A stretch of 55,764 bases of DNA, taken from positions 1 to 55,764 of the forward strand of contig JABFRT010000045.1 in the NCBI GenBank assembly GCA_013141015.1, in the 5' to 3' direction. Below the pieces are notes generated by a model that had not been told where the DNA came from, ran no database searches, and saw nothing but the letters and a program-made list of their open reading frames with translations. The DNA is from Hyphomicrobium sp. (GTDB lineage: Bacteria; Pseudomonadota; Alphaproteobacteria; Rhizobiales; Hyphomicrobiaceae). This document shows positions 1 to 8,393 of this stretch, one piece after another. Every line of letters starts with the position of its first letter. Within the stretch, counting starts at the first letter, position 1. The position numbers were made by a program, and so were the translations under genes.

Positions 1-281
1 ACCCACCCGCACGCTGGGTGGACCGCCTCCTGCTCTCGCACCGGAACACTCCGCTCTGCCTCCAGTGGAGCCTGTCTGCCAGGTCCTTCGCGGTGCGGCC
101 TACCCACACCCTGGCTTCCCTCAGCTCCTCCCTCGTCCAACCTTCGTGGACCTCGAGGCGCTGGCACGCTAGCGCTCGGCTCTGGACTCCCTGTCGTCAA
201 CTCGAGGTCACTTTTTCGAGGGCCCTTCCTCCTCCGGGCCTTTCCTGGCGCCGGAGGCACGTTGGGGAACAGCCCGCTCAA
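1..281 (-). pseudogene. Partial copy of HTH regulator gene (duplicate of 53985-54425)
   Basis: This is the left-end duplicate of the regulator gene annotated at 53985-54425. The 3' end is cut by the window edge and the frame is broken by indels in the first 250 bases, for example around 35-40 and 160-210. The start would overlap the Erf stop at 278-280 as in the other copy. It should be read as the same gene as the intact copy, not as a second locus. Confidence 0.7.
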
Positions 282-1609
282 CTGTCACCGTCGCGGGCGT
301 CTCCGGGCTCACCTTCTTCGAGGAGCGCAGAGGCCTCGGCGCGGATGCTCTCCAGCTCCGCCACCACGGCCGCCTCGAACTCGTCGATCTGGACGCCGCG
401 CAACCAGCGAAGGTTTCGCTCGGACTTCAGCATCGCTCGGGTTCCGATGTCCTTCAGGGAGGCGGTGCCGTACCACGACGAGCACAAAGCCTGCGAGACG
501 TCTCGATGCTGGTCAGCATCGCGGTGCGCTCGCCGTCGTCCGGTAGGTCCGCCTTGCTGGGGTGGGTGCAGGGCGCCCCACTTCGGCGAAGAAGGCCGCG
601 CGGAAGCTGTCGCGCAGCTTCCCGATTTCCGCGTCGACGCGCTCCGCGGCCGACACGTACCACTCGATCGTCTTCACGAGCTTCGGTAGGGGATAGTCGC
701 TCGGCGCATCGCCCTTCGTGGGGTCCTTTCCCAGGATCGCGGCGTGGTACCCACCTCACGGTGTCGGGTCGAGGCCGGACTGACGAGCCAGCGCCTCGAA
801 CGCCGCTGCGCCAGCCGGGGTCTCGTCGGCCTCGACCTCGTCATCTGCATCGGTCTCGACCTCGTCCTCGACGACCTCGTCCTCGACGACGACTTCGGCC
901 TCCTCGAACCGCTCCCGGTCGTTTCCGGTCGGGATCAGGAACGTGTTGCGGAGTGCGTACTTCATCGCGCCGGTGAGCGCCTTGTAGGCGCCCTTGTCCT
1001 CGGGATCGATTCCGCATCCAGGGACCTTCACCGTCATCGTCTCGCCGCTCACGTGGAGCAGCCGGTAGGTCATGATGATGTCGGTGCGCCACTGGGCGGC
1101 GCCCTTCGCCGTCGGGCTGTGGGGGACCGTCTGCCGCTCGCAGTCGGTCGGGAACATCGCGAGCCCGTTCGCGATCATCGCGGGCCGCAGGGCGGCCAGG
1201 ATGTCCTCATCCGAGGCGTAGTTGTACCCGAAGTGCTTGTTCTTCGCCGTCTCCCGGACGTACCTGGCCTTGTCCATCACGGCCACGAGGGCCTTCGCGA
1301 GTTCCGACATCATGCCTCCGTCCGACGACTGTTTTCTCGATGATTCCACCATCACTCGTGGTGGAGAACCCGTCAACTATCCAACAGAACTTTCGACATC
1401 AGGAACGCAAAAACGCGCTCCTTCCTCCCAGATGCTGGGTTCCACATGTCCTTTGTCCGGCGCTTCGCGTCGCGGACGACGATCCCCGCCTCGATCCACT
1501 GGGCGAGGACCGGGTATGGGTCGTGGCCGGCAGCGCGCAGGATCTCGTCCAGCCTCGACGGGTAGACGCCGATGCAGCGCTTGTCCTCGGTAGTCTTCGC
1601 GCGGCGGAC
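4..1609. repeat. Left copy of terminal direct repeat
   Basis: This stretch matches about 54151-55764 nearly base for base, with scattered single-base insertions and deletions and a few substitutions. It carries the end of the HTH regulator, the Erf gene and the 3' end of the DUF927 gene on the minus strand. The indels break reading frames differently in the two copies, which fits low-coverage long-read contig ends better than two real diverged copies. It is either an untrimmed circular-assembly overlap or terminal redundancy of a headful-packaged genome. Confidence 0.93.
278..1310 (-). CDS. erf: Erf-family single-strand annealing recombinase (left copy, frameshifted)
   Basis: Erf proteins anneal complementary single strands in phage recombination and genome circularisation. 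The N-terminal half is intact here: it begins MSELAKALVAVMDKARY, followed by the ERF-family YNYASDEDILAALRPAM segment and the CGIDPEDKGAYKALTGAMKYALRN segment. An acidic run of Glu/Asp/Val follows. The frame breaks near 760 and again near 555-575, and the C-terminal end is in a third frame ending at 278. I chose ATG 1310 because GGAGGC precedes it; a TTG at 1376 overlapping the DUF927 stop is an alternative. The other copy (54422-55461) has the intact C-terminal half, so the true protein is about 345 residues. Confidence 0.82.
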
Positions 1610-3346
1610 ATCGTCGGGCCACAGGCCCAGCCAGCCGCCGGATGGCTCGGCCGCGCCTGGCCGGCGCCCCACGAACTTCGCCGAGGACGAGGCGAAGAGA
1701 TCCCGAACGAGGTCGAGAGCCCGCTGCCCCTGGTCGGCCTCGGTCACGCTGGAAGAGATCGCGTCGATCAGGGCGGTGCGCCAGTCGGCCTTCGGTTCCG
1801 GGATGCCTACCTCGGCGGCGAGCCAGGACCCGACGTCGATCAGCGCCGCGGTCGACAGCAGCCGCGTGTCGGCGACCACGTAGGTGGACCAGTGGGTCAG
1901 CCTAGTCTCGTACCTGGCGCGGAGGTCGGACGCGATGAAGTGGGCGCGCTCGGCGAGGCGGGGGGCCAGATGCCCGTGGTTCGCCAGGATGCCTGCTTCG
2001 ATCCTGAACCCCTGCTCTCGGTTCGCGGTCGTCACAGGCCGGTCCTCGACGAGCGAGATCACGCGCGCGCGAGCTCCTCCCGCTTCGGTGTGCTCCACGA
2101 GGGGGGCCTCGCCGGTCGAGATGATCACGTTCGTCCACTCACCGGTACGCTGGACACCGGCGATCGAGCCTCGGCCTCCCCCGTGGCCCTGGGCGAGGGT
2201 GTAGATCGCCTGCCCGACGCTGAAGTTCGATCGCACCCGCATGCTCTCGTCGAGCAGGAGCGGGGCGTCGTTCGTGGCCGCCGCGAGGCGCTCGAGGTGG
2301 GTGTACGTCGTGTCCCACCCGTAGATGGTAGACCCGGCACCGTCGTCGCTGCGGCCCCACCCGGACCCGGCCATCCGGAGCCAGGTGGACTTGCCTCGGC
2401 CTCGGGGCCCCGACAGGTCGATGACCGGGTTGTGGCCTGGCCGAATCCATCGAAGCGCGGGTGCCGCGCAGGCGGCGTAGAGGATGATCCACGGGATCGG
2501 GCTCCTGGAGGCGTGGTTGATCGCCGACAGCCACCCCTCCCAGGTACCGGACTGCGTCCACCCCGACTTGGCTCCGGTCGGATCGCTGATCTCGATCCCT
2601 GACCCTGGCCCGGTGACGTAGATGTCGCCGTGCCACCCCACCCGATCGGTGTGCTCGGTGGTCGGGATCCGGTGGCCGGAGCAGACCTCGACAGAGTCGA
2701 GGAACATCACCCAGTTCTTCGCGGTGATCGAGTTCACCGACAGCCCCTCGGCGCGGTACGCCAGCAGGGCGCGCGGGTCACCGGTGTGCTCCCGGGGGAT
2801 CCTGACCTCGCGCCACCGCCCGTGGCGCCGGTACCCGAGCACGATGGACTCTCGCCCGCTCGCGCGGTCGACGGTGATCGCGATGGGCATCACTGGTTCG
2901 TTCGACACCAGCACGAGGGTGGTCGAGCCGCCTGGCGCCGGCTCGATCTTGTAGATCCCGTTGTCGTTCACCTCCCACCCAGGCGGGATGGGGTACCCTG
3001 GCCACTCTTCCGGGGCGCACAGGGCATCCCGGAGACACCTGGCCTCGCCGGGCTCCAGGTCGTCGACCAGGCGGAGGTGCGACTCGGCCGCCTTGGTCAT
3101 ACGGTTGAGCGCCCGCTCGAGCACTTCAGCAGCGCGGCGGAGCTTCGGGTCGGAGTGGACCCGGACCAGGAACTGCTCGAAGTCGGCGTCGCCGAGCTGG
3201 CGGACCAGCGCGACCCCGGGGTCGACCAGCGTCGAGATCGTCTCTGGGGTGCAGCGGACCTCGTCGAGGGCCTTCCGGGCATCATCGATCAGCTGCCGGC
3301 CGCGGACGGCGGGGCTCCCGGACTGGATCACGAGATCGTCGCTCAC
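1373..3346 (-). CDS. DUF927-type replicative helicase/ATPase
   Basis: A 657-residue protein resembling DUF927 proteins, which are helicase-like ATPases found in phages and plasmids and often paired with a primase. The central part has the DUF927-like GWHGDIYV segment (about residue 245), then a Walker A loop GPRGRGKST (about 320) and a hydrophobic-plus-acidic LLLDE segment that fits Walker B (about 366). The GTG start overlaps the stop of the upstream primase-like gene (GTGA), so the two are translationally coupled. Likely role: unwinding at the phage origin. Its 3' end is duplicated at the right end of the window with indels. Confidence 0.82.
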   Translation of the reverse strand: MSDDLVIQSGSPAVRGRQLIDDARKALDEVRCTPETISTLVDPGVALVRQLGDADFEQFLVRVHSDPKLRRAAEVLERALNRMTKAAESHLRLVDDLEPGEARCLRDALCAPEEWPGYPIPPGWEVNDNGIYKIEPAPGGSTTLVLVSNEPVMPIAITVDRASGRESIVLGYRRHGRWREVRIPREHTGDPRALLAYRAEGLSVNSITAKNWVMFLDSVEVCSGHRIPTTEHTDRVGWHGDIYVTGPGSGIEISDPTGAKSGWTQSGTWEGWLSAINHASRSPIPWIILYAACAAPALRWIRPGHNPVIDLSGPRGRGKSTWLRMAGSGWGRSDDGAGSTIYGWDTTYTHLERLAAATNDAPLLLDESMRVRSNFSVGQAIYTLAQGHGGGRGSIAGVQRTGEWTNVIISTGEAPLVEHTEAGGARARVISLVEDRPVTTANREQGFRIEAGILANHGHLAPRLAERAHFIASDLRARYETRLTHWSTYVVADTRLLSTAALIDVGSWLAAEVGIPEPKADWRTALIDAISSSVTEADQGQRALDLVRDLFASSSAKFVGRRPGAAEPSGGWLGLWPDDVRRAKTTEDKRCIGVYPSRLDEILRAAGHDPYPVLAQWIEAGIVVRDAKRRTKDMWNPASGRKERVFAFLMSKVLLDS

Positions 3347-4353
3347 TTGACCCTCGAGTAGGCTCGCTCGAGCCGCGACTGCTGTGTGTCTGCGTCGCCG
3401 CCGACGAACGCAACCGGCTGGTGCGCCCCATAGTCTACCGCGGTTCGGGCGGTCTTGGCGGCGTTGCCTGACGTCGACGCGGCTGCCAGTGATTCTACGA
3501 ATTCTTCAGGATTTACGCCGTAATAGGCGCAGAGCCCTCCCACGTGTCGACCGGCAGCAAGGATCACCGCGTGTCGGCTTTCGGAGCCGGTGATCCTGCG
3601 GCACCACCAGTTCACGACTCCCCGAATCTGCCGGATCTCGCGCCGCTCCTGCCCCACGTGGCGGTCGCGGGGCGGCCACACCACCTTCCTGGCGCGGAAC
3701 TGCTCCTCCACCCGCTCGAGGCGCGGCCGCCAGTCCAGCTGGTGACCGTCGTACACCCTGGTGAGGTCGCTCGGCGCGTCCCCGAGCGCCCACGGGGCCG
3801 TCTTCCCGTCGTGCCGTGGGCAGTGCGGAACCCGGAACCCCCGCGTCCAGTCCTTCACCCCGCGGTCGAGGGACACCGGCAGGCCGACCGGGATCATGGT
3901 CGCGTGGAAGTCGTCGATCCACGACTGGGCGTGCTTGAGCTGGGGCTTGTGCTTGAGCTCCCAGACGGCGCGCAGGCCGCCGCGGGTGGCGTACACGGAT
4001 GCGTCCAGCATGTCGACCGTGGCTCGGACGGCCTCGGCCGCCGCCGCCCTGGTCTCCCACGGAGAGTTGTGGTGGTCCGGCCGGTCGAGGTCGAGGACGA
4101 TCCACCCCAGCTGGAACTGGTCGGCGACGTCGTCCTCCATCAGTACGGACTTCGAGAACCTCGGCCAGTCGTCGTTACCGGTCGACGTCACCGCCTGGAA
4201 CCAGGTATCCACCGGCCAGACTCCGCCGAGACCGTCCGAGATCGGCCTGGCCTCCCACCTGGTGGGCAGCAGGTCGGCCTTCAGGCATGCCTCGCTGGGA
4301 GGGTACGCGTACGGCGGGGTCCGGCGTACGGTCCAGAAGCTCACCGGCGCCAT
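3343..4353 (-). CDS. AEP-like (primase-polymerase) replication primase
   Basis: A 336-residue protein with features of archaeo-eukaryotic-type primases. A hydrophobic strand ending DLDRPDHH (about residue 88) fits the catalytic DxD motif. It is followed by ATRGGLRAVWEL (about 120) and DRGVKDWTRGFRVPHCPRHDG-type sequence (about 165-185), which resembles the later nucleotide-binding motifs. The C-terminal half is helical. Its position between an SF2 helicase and a DUF927 ATPase supports a priming role. ATG 4353 overlaps the helicase stop by 13 bases; a GTG 9 bases further in gives a GTGA overlap. Family assignment is by motif only. Confidence 0.65.
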   Translation of the reverse strand: MAPVSFWTVRRTPPYAYPPSEACLKADLLPTRWEARPISDGLGGVWPVDTWFQAVTSTGNDDWPRFSKSVLMEDDVADQFQLGWIVLDLDRPDHHNSPWETRAAAAEAVRATVDMLDASVYATRGGLRAVWELKHKPQLKHAQSWIDDFHATMIPVGLPVSLDRGVKDWTRGFRVPHCPRHDGKTAPWALGDAPSDLTRVYDGHQLDWRPRLERVEEQFRARKVVWPPRDRHVGQERREIRQIRGVVNWWCRRITGSESRHAVILAAGRHVGGLCAYYGVNPEEFVESLAAASTSGNAAKTARTAVDYGAHQPVAFVGGDADTQQSRLERAYSRVK

Positions 4354-6125
4354 TCGCTAACCCCCGTCTCCGCTGCTCGGACCGCCGCGTAACGTCGGAA
4401 GTCCATCGCTCGGTTGATGTCTCCTCCCGATCCACCTGCCAGAACCTCACGTTTCCATGGGTCCCACGCCTTCCTGGCCTTGCGGATCAGATCCGCGCAG
4501 ATCTCCTCGGCGTGCCACCGCTCGACCGGCCCATCGGTGAGGGGGCGGGGGTTCTTCGCGCGGCGCGGGAGCCACACGGGCGTGGCCCTCTTCTGCCCAC
4601 CCACCAGGTAGATGATGCCGTGCTCGTCGAGGTTGATCGCCTCGACCGGATCCCGGAGCGTGTGCAGCAGCGCCCACGCTGCAGGTTCGGGTGGCTCCAC
4701 GACCTGGCGCTCCCCGGACTGCAGGCTCGCAAGCGGGTTCGGCACGATCACGTCGCACCACATGCACTGGCGCCGGTGTCCAGCGATCGGTGTGTACTCG
4801 TGCTTCCACGACGGAGAGTCCTTGCACTGAGGCTTTGAGCAGTGCTTGCAGGTCCGCCGGCCGGTGGTGGAGTCGTCGACCCAGGTGTGGAGTCCGCCGG
4901 CGCCGGCCTCGAGGCTTGCGTAGCAGGGCAGCCGCGCGCCGCACTCGCACTTGGCCTTACCGTCAACCTCCACGAACTGGTGGACGCCTCCTGGGAAGGT
5001 CTTGCAGCGGGAGCCTCCGATCAGGGCCGGAGCGCTAATCAGGGAGTGCATCTCGCTCGCGCCGGCCAGGTCGATCACCATTGTGTCACGCTTACCTGCG
5101 TTGATCCGGGCGCCGCGGCCGATCATCTGGACGTACAGGGTGCGGGACTTCGTGGGGCGGGCGACCACCACCAGGTCGCACTCGGGAAGGTCCACGCCCT
5201 CCGTGTAGGCCGCCGGGTTGCAAACGGCGTTGATGTGGCCCTTCTGGAAGGCCACCAGGATGTCGTCCCGCTCACGCTTCGGCGTCTTGTGGCAGACCAC
5301 CTTGGCCCGCCACCCGACGTCGCAGAGCGCCTTCGCGGTCAGCTGGGCCTGCTCGACGGTGGCAGTGAACACCAGCGCGTGTCGGCCATCCGCCGACATC
5401 TGGGTGGAGTCGTCCTTCCGCGGCATCCGGTGAGCCGTCAGCGTCCGGCCCATGATGCCGACGGTGTGCTCGACCACGTGGGCCGCGAGGAGCTTCTCGC
5501 CGAGTTCGTCGACGTTGTAGTCCCGTCGCCCGCCCACCTGGGTTTCGTCGAAGCCGGGGATCCGCTCGACGGCCACGTACGGGGCCATCAGGAACCCTGA
5601 CTCGATCGCCTCCACGAAGCCGAACGAGAAGACCGGCACCCACAGATCCTCGAGCGATAGGTCGTCGTCGCGGTCTGGCGTGGCCGTGAGGCCGAGCAGC
5701 CTGGCGCCAGCGGCGATGAGGGGCTGCAGCACCTTCATGTTCTCGGCCGCCACCGAGTGGTGGGCCTCGTCCACGACCACCAGATCAGGTACCCCATGCT
5801 TGAGGTACTCTTCCATCCGCTTCGGCTGGGACAGCGTTCGGAACGACCCGAACACGATCCGCTTGTCGCAGCCGTTCTCGTTGGCCATCACCACGCCGGA
5901 CTGGGCGCGGTCGTACCACAAGCTGTTCCGCGCCTGGTGCACCAGCTCCTTCCGATGCGCGAGCCAGAGCACGCGGCCCCGGGTCCCCTGCGCGGCAAAC
6001 AGCGCCGTCTTCGTCTTCCCTGTCCCGGTCGCCATCACCAGCAACGGGTGCCGGCCGCCGGACGGAGAGGACCACGCCGCGGCACACGCCTCGGCGGCAC
6101 GAATCTGGTAGTCGCGTGGGATCAC
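4341..6125 (-). CDS. SF2 DNA helicase with zinc-binding C-terminus
   Basis: A 594-residue superfamily 2 helicase of the UvrB/type III restriction-like group. Visible motifs are Walker A MATGTGKTKTA (about residue 33), DEAHH (about 118), LTATPDRDDD (motif III, about 147), and QMIGRGARINAGKRD (motif VI, about 365). The C-terminal part carries paired cysteines (CECGARLPC, CKHCSKPQC, CMWCD), consistent with zinc binding. I chose GTG 6125 because it overlaps the TGA of the upstream resolvase and the reading N-terminal to it does not look coding. It probably acts in replication or recombination with the neighbouring resolvase and primase. Confidence 0.88.
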   Translation of the reverse strand: MIPRDYQIRAAEACAAAWSSPSGGRHPLLVMATGTGKTKTALFAAQGTRGRVLWLAHRKELVHQARNSLWYDRAQSGVVMANENGCDKRIVFGSFRTLSQPKRMEEYLKHGVPDLVVVDEAHHSVAAENMKVLQPLIAAGARLLGLTATPDRDDDLSLEDLWVPVFSFGFVEAIESGFLMAPYVAVERIPGFDETQVGGRRDYNVDELGEKLLAAHVVEHTVGIMGRTLTAHRMPRKDDSTQMSADGRHALVFTATVEQAQLTAKALCDVGWRAKVVCHKTPKRERDDILVAFQKGHINAVCNPAAYTEGVDLPECDLVVVARPTKSRTLYVQMIGRGARINAGKRDTMVIDLAGASEMHSLISAPALIGGSRCKTFPGGVHQFVEVDGKAKCECGARLPCYASLEAGAGGLHTWVDDSTTGRRTCKHCSKPQCKDSPSWKHEYTPIAGHRRQCMWCDVIVPNPLASLQSGERQVVEPPEPAAWALLHTLRDPVEAINLDEHGIIYLVGGQKRATPVWLPRRAKNPRPLTDGPVERWHAEEICADLIRKARKAWDPWKREVLAGGSGGDINRAMDFRRYAAVRAAETGVSEWRR

Positions 6126-6652
6126 AGCGCGCTCAGCCAGTCGCCGGGGGTGGACATGGGGCGGGCGACTGTGAAGCCGAACTCGCGGATGCGGGCGGGA
6201 GTCAGCGACGCAGCCCACGCCTCCGAGCGCTTCAACCTGCGTTCGTCGTTCCACCTCCACCAGATCGGTCCGAAGCCAGACCAGTCGACGACCCACGAGC
6301 TGTCGCGGATCTTCAGCGCGATGAAGGCCTTCGTCCGCGGCATGCGGGACCAGCCCTCGAGGTCACGGGCCTGGTGGAGGTCGAGTAGGTCGAAGCTCCA
6401 GCGCTGCAGCGTCGTTGCCTTCGCGTCGAAGCAGACCGCGTAGTCTGCCGTCACGCCGGAGTAGTCCGGCGGCCCGAACGTCTCGAACGCGGCGGTGAAC
6501 CGCCCCCCAACCGGGGATCCGATCATCCGGATCGGGGGCGGGACGCGGAAGACCACGGCGCGGACGTCCTTCGGGTCGGAGCGGTAGGTGTGGTTCCACA
6601 CCTCGATCTGCCGCTCCCACGCCCTGCCCAGGTTCGGTTCGACGCTGCTCAC
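6122..6652 (-). CDS. RecU-like Holliday junction resolvase
   Basis: A 176-residue protein with the RecU pattern: a segment ending PPDYSGVTADYAVCFDAKAT gives the PD-(D/E)xK-type core (Asp then xAK), followed by FDLLDLHQARDLEGW, equivalent to the RecU stretch after the active site. RecU cleaves four-way junctions in recombination and replication intermediates. GTG 6652 overlaps the stop of the upstream gene (GTGA) and its own stop overlaps the helicase start, so it sits in a tightly coupled recombination cassette. Length is near that of the RecU family. Confidence 0.78.
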   Translation of the reverse strand: MSSVEPNLGRAWERQIEVWNHTYRSDPKDVRAVVFRVPPPIRMIGSPVGGRFTAAFETFGPPDYSGVTADYAVCFDAKATTLQRWSFDLLDLHQARDLEGWSRMPRTKAFIALKIRDSSWVVDWSGFGPIWWRWNDERRLKRSEAWAASLTPARIREFGFTVARPMSTPGDWLSAL

Positions 6653-7080
6653 TCTGCCCTCCGGATCATGAGCACCTTTCCCTTGCGGCGGTGCTCCACC
6701 TCGAGCTCCCCGAACTTGATCATCTTCCGGATCTGCTTCTGGGCGATGCCCAGGCTCTTCGAGCCCACCGTCTCGGAGACCTTGGCCAGCACGGCCGACT
6801 CGCTGCGCCACCTGGCGTCGAGCGCGACGTTGAGCTTCTCGTGGACCATTCGTACGTACGCACCGGTGATCGAGATCTTGAAGCGCTCGGACGACGCGAT
6901 CGGTTCGGGGTCCGTGATGTTGGCCCACACCTCGTATACGACGTCATCCGGAGACCCGGTGCCGATCCCGTACAGGGCGTCCACTGCTTGGCCAGGCGTA
7001 TCGTACGAGCCGTGCAGCGTGCTGCTGTCTCGCCCGTCTGCGTAGGGTGCGCGGCGCCAGATCTGGTTGCTCACGCCCAT
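6649..7080 (-). CDS. Hypothetical protein with winged-helix-like C-terminus
   Basis: A 143-residue protein that I do not recognise by family. The C-terminal third (SLGIAQKQIRKMIKFGELE then basic HRRKGKVLMIRR) reads like a winged-helix DNA-binding segment with a small wing. The middle has YVRMVHEKLNVALDARW, probably helical. The start is ATG 7080; a GTG two codons in would give a GTGA overlap with the upstream HTH gene. Context between an HTH gene and a resolvase suggests a DNA-transaction or regulatory role. Confidence 0.6.
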   Translation of the reverse strand: MGVSNQIWRRAPYADGRDSSTLHGSYDTPGQAVDALYGIGTGSPDDVVYEVWANITDPEPIASSERFKISITGAYVRMVHEKLNVALDARWRSESAVLAKVSETVGSKSLGIAQKQIRKMIKFGELEVEHRRKGKVLMIRRAE

Positions 7081-7376
7081 GCGCCCCCCGCACGAACGTC
7101 GTCCATGGACCGCACGTAGGGGTGGATCAGCTTCAGGAGGCGGAGGGCCTCGAACTCGGGGACCTCCAGCGCCTTCAGCACGGTCGCGGCGTCGGGCGCG
7201 GTCGGCGCCCTCACGCCGGCCGCCCAGTACGAGATCAGCGACTTGCTGACCTTCAGACCCATCGACTGCAGCTTGCGCCGCAGTCGCTCCAGCCGGCCGT
7301 GCCCCAGGTACCCGGCCTGTGCCATCGCCTTGTCCAGGCCCTCGGCGAAGGCCAGCCTCTTCTCGATCGGGATCAT
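7071..7376 (-). CDS. Small helix-turn-helix DNA-binding protein
   Basis: A 101-residue protein. Residues about 28-65 (ERLRRKLQSMGLKVSKSLISYW followed by PTAPDAATVLKALEV) look like an XRE/Cro-type helix-turn-helix: recognition helix VSKSLISYW, then a fourth helix. Possibly a transcriptional regulator of the leftward unit. It overlaps both neighbours by a few bases, which implies translational coupling. Confidence 0.65.
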   Translation of the reverse strand: MIPIEKRLAFAEGLDKAMAQAGYLGHGRLERLRRKLQSMGLKVSKSLISYWAAGVRAPTAPDAATVLKALEVPEFEALRLLKLIHPYVRSMDDVRAGGAWA

Positions 7377-7609
7377 CAGTCCTCCTCACCAGGCACGTAG
7401 CGCCATCTCCACTTTCTGTCGACAGATCTTCCCCTCATCCCGGAGAACCTGCGGTTCCTTCCTGGCTTGCCTGACACGGCCGTGGGGATCGTGCCGACGA
7501 TCGCAACGGCCGCCCACCACCCGCAGGCCTGGCACTTGCGGGGGGCGTAGCGCCGGTCGGCCGACAGGGTCGAGTCGTCGAGGCACCTCGGGCACGGAAG
7601 GTAGATCAC
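7376..7609 (-). CDS. Small zinc-ribbon protein
   Basis: A 77-residue protein starting VIYLPCPRC. Four cysteines as CPRC and CQAC separated by about 20 residues form a likely zinc ribbon, and the C-terminus is rich in Arg, Lys and Trp. I chose GTG 7609 because GGGGAGG lies six bases upstream; a GTG at 7624 in the same frame is the alternative. Function unknown; nucleic-acid binding is likely from the ribbon and basic tail. Confidence 0.6.
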   Translation of the reverse strand: MIYLPCPRCLDDSTLSADRRYAPRKCQACGWWAAVAIVGTIPTAVSGKPGRNRRFSGMRGRSVDRKWRWRYVPGEED

Positions 7610-7748
7610 GGATCCTCCCCTCACAATCTAGGCAGATGCAGCCATCGGTGTGCGACTTTCGGCCCATCCACGGGGACGTGAGAGGCCGCTCCTTCCCCCA
7701 GCCCATCCTCGAGGCCAGGTCGATCCAGGCCTCGACCTCAGATCTCAA
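7386..7748 (-). CDS. Hypothetical small protein with CxxxxC, 3' end uncertain
   Basis: The first 45 residues (beginning MRSEVEAWIDLASRMGWGKE and containing CICLDC) look coding. The remaining residues run through the zinc-ribbon gene in another frame and look like a shadow. A TTG start at 7748 overlaps the upstream stop. A single-base indel near 7625 would end the protein at a TGA just before the zinc-ribbon start, matching the overlap style of the rest of the operon, so a sequencing error is likely here. Confidence 0.45.
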   Translation of the reverse strand: MRSEVEAWIDLASRMGWGKERPLTSPWMGRKSHTDGCICLDCEGRIRDLPSVPEVPRRLDPVGRPALRPPQVPGLRVVGGRCDRRHDPHGRVRQARKEPQVLRDEGKICRQKVEMALRAW

Positions 7749-8007
7749 CGTCTGTGGCCTTCGACGCCGGCGGTGGCGCCAGAATGGCGAGCATCGACAT
7801 GATCGTCTGAGCCAGCCCGTCGTTCGTATCCATCGTCAGCAGGACGCTGTCGGTCTCACCCATCTCCTCACGGTCGAGCTTGACGAAGAGGGTGAGTACC
7901 ACGGACCCATCCGGCATCGACATGCCCTTCTCGATGCTGCGCTCGATCTGCTCGAGCTGTGGCGCGGCGATGAGCCGAACCCGCTGCGCGATCTGCTCGG
8001 GGGTCAA
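7738..8007 (-). CDS. Hypothetical protein
   Basis: An 89-residue acidic protein of unknown family. It contains EQIERSIEKGMSMPDGSVVLTLFVKLD, which looks like a helix followed by beta strands. The TTG start overlaps the stop of the upstream gene (TTGA), so it is probably translated by coupling. Nothing in the sequence indicates a catalytic function. Confidence 0.6.
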   Translation of the reverse strand: MTPEQIAQRVRLIAAPQLEQIERSIEKGMSMPDGSVVLTLFVKLDREEMGETDSVLLTMDTNDGLAQTIMSMLAILAPPPASKATDVEI

Positions 8008-8393
8008 GACTTCACCCCCATCTTCTCTACGAGCTGCACCACTCGGTCCATCAGCACCATCTGGATGCCGGCGATCTCCGCGAACTCTTTGGCGTACTCC
8101 GGGTGCTCCAGCCCGGCGCCGAACGAGTAGTTCACGGCGTCGGAGAGTTCCTGGAACAGGTCGGAGCGGAAGTCGCGTCCGGAGTGGGTGTACAGGTCGA
8201 TGCCGTACTTCTCCCTCCCGAGTTGGCGGCGGCTGGTCGCCACGTGGGCGGCTATCTCGCCAACCTCCGGAGGTATCCCCTCATCCAGGCGCAGTTCGTC
8301 CAGCAGCATTCCGATCACGGGCTCGGACGCATCGGTCCGGACCGTCGGCGGCTGGGGGGTGAGCAGGTAGTCGATGATCTCGGTGCGGGTCAT
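8004..8393 (-). CDS. Hypothetical protein
   Basis: A 129-residue protein beginning MTRTEIIDYLL. It is mainly helical with a conserved-looking REKYGIDLYTHSGRDFRSDLFQELSDAVNY segment, of the type found in small phage proteins related to nucleotide or MazG-like helical folds, though I see no diagnostic metal-binding motif. ATG 8393 overlaps the upstream stop (ATGA). I do not assign a function. Confidence 0.6.
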   Translation of the reverse strand: MTRTEIIDYLLTPQPPTVRTDASEPVIGMLLDELRLDEGIPPEVGEIAAHVATSRRQLGREKYGIDLYTHSGRDFRSDLFQELSDAVNYSFGAGLEHPEYAKEFAEIAGIQMVLMDRVVQLVEKMGVKS